9,702 nucleotides of DNA from CAYGZL01 sp964354345 (lineage in GTDB: Bacteria > Chloroflexota > Anaerolineae > Anaerolineales > UBA4823): positions 1 to 9,702 of the forward strand of contig CAYGZL010000060.1 in NCBI GenBank assembly GCA_964354345.1, written 5' to 3'. Below the pieces are notes generated by a model. That model did not search any database. It was given only the letters and a program-made list of their open reading frames with translations, and had not been told where the DNA came from. The position numbers and the translations under genes are program-made. Positions 6,682 through 9,702 of the stretch are shown in pieces. Each line of letters opens with the position of its first letter. Within the stretch, counting starts at the first letter, position 1.

Positions 6682-7777
6682 CCCACTCATCCAACAGACG
6701 GCGTGCAGTACTGGGGACTGCGGCTTTGTCGCCAGAGCGTTGCAACAAGGGAAGCAAAGGCGCCAGGCGGATCTGGGTTTGCGGGTTTTGCATCGATCGC
6801 AGCGCATAATACGCAGCCTGGCGGAAGGGATCGGTCAGCTCGTGCTGAGTAAGCACGGTCAGGATCGCCGGGACGCCTGCTTCATCGAGGGCTGCCAGGG
6901 CGCGGGCTGTCGCCCAGCGCACCGCCTGGTTTTCATCGAATAAACCGGCGGCCAACATGGTAACGGAGCTACTGTTTCGCAAAGATTGGGGATCACGCAG
7001 CAGACTCTCGGCGCTCAAGGCGCTCAGCCCACGTGCGGCGTGCCAGCGAATGTGCGGATCAGGATGATGCAGCGCTTCGATCCAGGCTGGCTCGGCCAGG
7101 AAACCAAGGTCATCCAGGGCGCGGCGGGCTTCCTGATGCACCTGGCCATGATCCAGCGCCAGCGCGTGCACCAACGCAGCGCCGCACCGCTCATCATGGA
7201 TCGCCGCCAGAGCACGGACAGCCCGGATCTGCCAGAGTGGAGAATAGCGCTCCTTCTTGCCAGCCAGGTTCTGCCGGGATATTTGTTCGGCAACAATCAA
7301 CTCTTCCAATAACGGGATCATCTCCACCCAACCCCGTAACGCCAACAGATAAACGGCAGAATAGTGTATCTCGGGGCTTAAGAGCGCCTGGCGCAGGATG
7401 CGCTCCTTGATCGCCCGCTCCGATTCGCTCTCATCCAGGGTGAAGGCTTCGATGATTGACTGATCAACCCGTTCAATATCGAGAGGCCGATATGCGTCAG
7501 GCTCGATGGGCTCGCCGCGCCGGTGCTGCTGTAAGCGACGGGCGATCGCCGAAACCAGGGCTGGAGTATCTCCGGCTACAGCGGTGATGCAATACAACAT
7601 CTGCCGCCACAGCACGCCATCCGGGGCGTCGTGCAAACAGGCCTGCATCGTCAAACGCAGGTCCGAGTTGCTGGAACCCAGGTAGAGCAAGACATCATCA
7701 ATCGTCTGCACATCCCCCTCCAGGACGGCGCGGGCAAGCAATTCAGCTTCGTGGGCATAATGGGTGGATGGGATCAT
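6659..7777 (-). CDS. HEAT-repeat protein, first gene of the kinase operon
   Basis: This 372-residue, probably cytoplasmic protein has no signal peptide or membrane segment. The C-terminal two thirds consist of alpha-helical HEAT-type repeats: about 182-222 (IRAVRALAAI ... ARRALDDLG), 230-258 (PHIRWHAARGLSAL), 275-310 (QAVRWATARALAAL ... VPAIL), 315-331 and 352-365. The N-terminal part (1-130) is also helical, with an acidic stretch DESESER near 115. HEAT solenoids bind partner proteins; no catalytic residue is visible. Its end overlaps the receptor kinase start by 23 bp in another frame, so the two proteins are likely made together, and the HEAT protein may be a substrate, scaffold or regulator of the kinase (inference). 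The start is well supported: GGAGGT (7789-7784) lies 6 nt upstream of the ATG. A strong promoter ends at 7796, giving a very short leader. Confidence 0.9.
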   Translation of the reverse strand: MIPSTHYAHEAELLARAVLEGDVQTIDDVLLYLGSSNSDLRLTMQACLHDAPDGVLWRQMLYCITAVAGDTPALVSAIARRLQQHRRGEPIEPDAYRPLDIERVDQSIIEAFTLDESESERAIKERILRQALLSPEIHYSAVYLLALRGWVEMIPLLEELIVAEQISRQNLAGKKERYSPLWQIRAVRALAAIHDERCGAALVHALALDHGQVHQEARRALDDLGFLAEPAWIEALHHPDPHIRWHAARGLSALSAESLLRDPQSLRNSSSVTMLAAGLFDENQAVRWATARALAALDEAGVPAILTVLTQHELTDPFRQAAYYALRSMQNPQTQIRLAPLLPLLQRSGDKAAVPSTARRLLDEWDEYTAKS

Positions 7778-7795
7778 GGTGTTACCTCCATGAAT

Positions 7796-7824
7796 ACTTT
7801 ACAAAAGAAACGCGACCCTGTCAA
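7796..7824 (-). promoter_or_regulatory. Sigma70-type promoter of the HEAT-kinase operon
   Basis: On the minus strand, a perfect -35 TTGACA (7824-7819), a 17-bp spacer and the -10 TAAAGT (7801-7796, four of six matches). The transcript should begin near 7789, right at the GGAGGT ribosome binding site, so the leader is about 12 nt. The hexamers and spacer length are the same as in the divergent degV promoter. Confidence 0.7.
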
Positions 7825-7847
7825 GATAAAAGGCGATATTCTTGACA
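7819..7847. repeat. Perfect 8-bp inverted repeat joining two divergent -35 elements
   Basis: TGTCAAGA (7819-7826) and TCTTGACA (7840-7847) are exact reverse complements separated by 13 bp, centred on 7833. Each arm contains the TTGACA -35 of one of the two divergent promoters. It may be a regulator binding site or simply the result of two consensus -35 elements facing each other; the extra TC base pairs outside the hexamers extend the symmetry. Confidence 0.6.
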
Positions 7848-7870
7848 AACATTAAAAAAGGGGATAAAGT
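7842..7870 (+). promoter_or_regulatory. Sigma70-type promoter of the degV-lipoprotein operon
   Basis: TTGACA (7842-7847, perfect), a 17-bp spacer and TAAAGT (7865-7870, four of six matches). Transcription would begin near 7877, about 22 nt before the ATG at 7899, and the AAGGAG ribosome binding site lies within this leader at 7887-7892. Confidence 0.7.
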
Positions 7871-7898
7871 CATTAAGAATATAGAAAAGGAGACGCTC

Positions 7899-8780
7899 AT
7901 GTCCAAAATCGCGATCGTGACGGATAGCACCGCCGGCCTGCCGGCTGAAGTTGTCACTCAATTTCAAATCCAGGTTGTACCCCTCAAAATCCAATGGGAA
8001 GGCATTACCTTCCGAGATGGGGTTGACATCACCCCCAGTCAATTTTACACCCGCCTGGCATACGACCCGGCCATCCCGATCACATCGCAACCGTCGACGC
8101 AAGAGTTTCTGGAAGTATACCAGGCCCTGGCGCCGACTTGTGATGGGATCGTAGTCCCGCTTGTGTCCTCCGGGATCAGCGGTACCTATTCAGCTGCCCA
8201 AACCGCGGCGGAGGAATTTGCGGGATCGACTTCCGGAGGCGATATTCCCTCCGCCTCGCGTCCGCCCGTGACAGTGATTGATACGCGCTCGACCACCGCC
8301 GGGCAGGCGATGATCGTGCTGGAGGCGGCGCGAGCAGCGGTTGCGGGGGGTTCCCTGGACGAGGTCGTTCACGCGGCTCAGCGGGTGATGCAGACGCTGC
8401 GGGTGTACTTCGGGGTGGATACCCTGGAATTCTTGCACCGAGGGGGGCGGATCGGTGGAGCGGCGCGTTTCCTGGGCGCGCTGCTGGACATCAAACCGCT
8501 ATTAACCATCAACGCCGAGGGTAAGCTGGATGGTCTCGAACGCGTACGCACCCGTCACAAAGCGCTTAACCGGCTGGTGGAGCTGGCAGTTGAGGCAGCG
8601 GGCAGCCGTCCAGCGCACCTGGGTACTTATTACGCCACCACGCCGGCGGACGCAGAGAGCCTGCGTCAGACGATCTGTGCCAGAGCAAAGGTGGTCGAGT
8701 CCGCGGTATACGAGCTCAGCCCGGTGCTGGGTGTGCATGTCGGACCGGGGGCGATTGGTGTCGCGGTGTGGGTGGAGTGA
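7899..8780 (+). CDS. DegV family fatty-acid-binding protein (FakB-like)
   Basis: This 293-residue protein has the usual DegV length and motifs: IVTDSTAGLP (6-15) at the N-terminus, the TSQPS loop (62-66), LVSSGISGTYSAA (88-100), VIDTRSTTAGQA (126-137), VDTLEFLHRGGRIGGAARFLGALLDIKP (173-200) and HVGPGAIGV (280-288). In Firmicutes, FakB proteins hold a fatty acid whose carboxyl group is phosphorylated by the kinase FakA before use in phospholipid synthesis; no fakA gene is in this window. A stretch at about 109-122 (GSTSGGDIPSASRP) looks like a loop insertion. ATG 7899 is chosen over an upstream in-frame codon at 7842 because it has AAGGAG 6 nt upstream and because the upstream codon lies inside the promoter. 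The lipoprotein gene begins one base after the stop codon, so both are on one transcript. Confidence 0.94.
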   Translation: MSKIAIVTDSTAGLPAEVVTQFQIQVVPLKIQWEGITFRDGVDITPSQFYTRLAYDPAIPITSQPSTQEFLEVYQALAPTCDGIVVPLVSSGISGTYSAAQTAAEEFAGSTSGGDIPSASRPPVTVIDTRSTTAGQAMIVLEAARAAVAGGSLDEVVHAAQRVMQTLRVYFGVDTLEFLHRGGRIGGAARFLGALLDIKPLLTINAEGKLDGLERVRTRHKALNRLVELAVEAAGSRPAHLGTYYATTPADAESLRQTICARAKVVESAVYELSPVLGVHVGPGAIGVAVWVE

Positions 8781-8781
8781 T

Positions 8782-9351
8782 ATGAAATTTTCTTTATCCG
8801 TTTCAATCGTCGTATTCGTTATCCTGGCAGTCAGCCTTTTAAGCGCAGCCTGTTCTCCCGCGGAACTGTTTGGCATCCAGGCGACGGCCAGGCCAATTGA
8901 TACGATCACACCGGTACCGACTGAGCCACCCCCACCCACCGATACACCCGAAATCATCCCGACAGCAATACCAATCGCCGTCGCAACACGGCAATCTACG
9001 ATCCGCTTCGAGGATGTGTGTACCCAGCCAGACACCAGCGAGGTTACCGTGATTGGATATCTATACCTCCCAGAAGATTTCAGCCTTCAATCAGGCTATT
9101 ACAAGATCGAACTCGGTCGAACTTCGGGTTACCCGATCATGAATCAAGAACATCTGGACCTCTTTATCAAGGTCGGGATTGGATTGAATGAAATGCAGTC
9201 GATCGTGGGTGATTACACCATGACTGATTTTAAAATCACCACCTATGATGGTAAGATCGTTGGTCAGAAAGCTGCCGTAAAGATCACTGGACGGGTGCAA
9301 CTGGCGGGGGGATGGTGCAGCCTATGGGCGATAAAGGTGGTTAAAATATGA
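8782..9351 (+). CDS. Small putative lipoprotein with PT-rich linker
   Basis: This 189-residue protein begins MKFSLSVSIVVFVILAVSLLSAAC: a short basic start, a hydrophobic core and a lipobox-like SAAC with Cys24 as the predicted lipidated residue. A Thr/Pro-rich linker (about 34-62, with PTEPPPPTDTP) extends the rest from the membrane. The C-terminal domain (about 72-189) alternates short beta strands (VTVIGYLYLP, GYYKIEL, LDLFIKVGI, AAVKITGRVQL), which suggests a small beta-barrel such as an OB-fold; I do not recognise the family. It has two Cys (in EDVC and GGWC) that could form a disulfide outside the cell. ATG 8782 is one base after the degV stop, with GGAG at 8774-8777. The same frame is open back to 8530, but that part lies inside degV and would bury the signal peptide. 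Function unknown. Confidence 0.85.
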   Translation: MKFSLSVSIVVFVILAVSLLSAACSPAELFGIQATARPIDTITPVPTEPPPPTDTPEIIPTAIPIAVATRQSTIRFEDVCTQPDTSEVTVIGYLYLPEDFSLQSGYYKIELGRTSGYPIMNQEHLDLFIKVGIGLNEMQSIVGDYTMTDFKITTYDGKIVGQKAAVKITGRVQLAGGWCSLWAIKVVKI

Positions 9352-9373
9352 CCCAAATACTATCGGGGAAATT

Positions 9374-9396
9374 CAGCCCTCCAGATGTGGGGGCTG
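9374..9396 (+). terminator. Possible weak hairpin terminator after the lipoprotein gene
   Basis: CAGCCCTC (9374-9381) can pair with GGGGGCTG (9389-9396) as an 8-bp stem with one G-U pair and a 7-nt loop. It lies 22 bp after the stop codon and before the next gene, the right place for a terminator, but no run of T follows. The rest of this 114-bp gap shows no clear promoter; TATCAT at 9431-9436 is a possible -10 without a good -35. Confidence 0.35.
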
Positions 9397-9465
9397 GAGT
9401 AAGCAATCTTTCACCCATAAACCTGCTCGCTATCATTGGAAGTAACTTTTGAAAGAGAGGGAGAT

Positions 9466-9702
9466 ATGCTACACGGCTTACAACCGCCCGGCGTCCTGCG
9501 GAACAGTAGTTCCGAGCCGCCTGTCATCCAGGTCGAACATCTTCATAAAAGTTACGGCGACCTGAAAGCCGTACAGGATGTCTCGTTCGAAATCCAACCC
9601 GGCGAAATCTTCGGCATGGTCGGGCCGAACGGGGCGGGTAAAACCACCACGATCGAAATCATCGAGGGGCTGCGCCAGTCCGATCAAGGAGCGCTGCGCG
9701 TC
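9466..9702 (+). CDS. ABC transporter ATP-binding protein (3' end outside window)
   Basis: The first 79 residues are visible. After a leader of about 18 residues come the strand VIQVEHLHKSYGDLKAVQDV, with the aromatic A-loop Tyr30 that stacks on adenine, then FEIQPGEIFGMVG and the Walker A motif GPNGAGKT (53-60) followed by TTIEIIEGLR. This wording is typical of the ATPase subunit of ABC-2 type exporters (DrrA/CcmA-like, COG1131), which hydrolyses ATP on the cytoplasmic side to drive export of drugs, lipids or polysaccharides. The Q-loop, signature motif and Walker B lie beyond the window. A GAGGGAG ribosome binding site (9457-9463) is close before the ATG. A permease gene is expected directly downstream (inference). 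Confidence 0.93.
   Translation, partial: MLHGLQPPGVLRNSSSEPPVIQVEHLHKSYGDLKAVQDVSFEIQPGEIFGMVGPNGAGKTTTIEIIEGLRQSDQGALRV

Noticed and set aside
6682..6807. Longer kinase N-terminus with a CxxC...CxxCC pattern that looks like a zinc ribbon
   Set aside because: It would overlap the HEAT gene by 149 bp. The Cys codons are read from the HEAT gene's coding sequence in another frame, and the kinase homology begins just after Met 6681.
6986..7410. Plus-strand open frames antisense to the HEAT gene
   Set aside because: Shadows of a GC-rich coding region; their composition is biased, and the opposite strand encodes clear HEAT repeats with a strong ribosome binding site.
7842..7898. Upstream start of the DegV frame at 7842
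   Set aside because: The codon is the TTG of the TTGACA promoter element. The true start at 7899 has AAGGAG at the right distance and matches the family N-terminus.
8530..8781. Longer frame ahead of the lipoprotein
   Set aside because: This stretch is degV coding sequence read in another frame. The signal peptide and lipobox begin at 8782.

Overview
The window looks like chromosomal DNA of a filamentous-type Chloroflexota bacterium, probably Anaerolineae or a relative. This is inferred from gene style, not proven: a Pro-rich protein ending in seven WD40 repeats, a one-spanner Ser/Thr kinase with the activation-segment wording SPGYAPLEQYG, a polytopic protein with YFHP and YPWR motifs, and a PT-rich lipoprotein. 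No rRNA, tRNA, CRISPR array, transposase or phage gene is visible. Both ends of the window cut through genes.

Layout. (1) 1-1025, plus: C-terminal part of a WD40 beta-propeller protein, whose last 11 bp overlap the convergent end of (2). (2) 1015-2589, minus: a large multi-spanning membrane protein of unknown function, with a good promoter and a 15-bp tandem duplication directly upstream of the -35. (3) 2825-3862, plus: a GDP-mannose 3,5-epimerase-like SDR enzyme with all recognisable catalytic residues. (4) 3997-4791, plus: a short, divergent GHMP-kinase-like protein bracketed by copies of a CGCTAAGACGCTAAG-type dispersed repeat. (5) 6681-4891, minus: a receptor-like Ser/Thr kinase (kinase domain, one membrane helix, extracytoplasmic lectin-like domain), whose start overlaps the end of (6) 7777-6659, minus, a HEAT-repeat protein. 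(7) 7899-8780, plus: a DegV/FakB fatty-acid-binding protein, followed after one base by (8) 8782-9351, a small lipoprotein. (9) 9466 to the end, plus: the start of an ABC transporter ATPase.

How the genes may work together. Genes 3 and 4 suggest a small sugar-nucleotide module (GDP-L-galactose/L-gulose or a related GDP-sugar). Genes 5 and 6 are translationally coupled and look like a signalling pair: a kinase that could sense a carbohydrate-like ligand outside the cell, and a scaffold or substrate protein inside it. The most striking non-coding structure is between genes 6 and 7. Two back-to-back promoters have the same -35 (TTGACA), the same 17-bp spacer length and the same -10 (TAAAGT), and their -35 regions form a perfect TCTTGACA inverted repeat, so the HEAT-kinase operon and the degV-lipoprotein operon may be controlled together.
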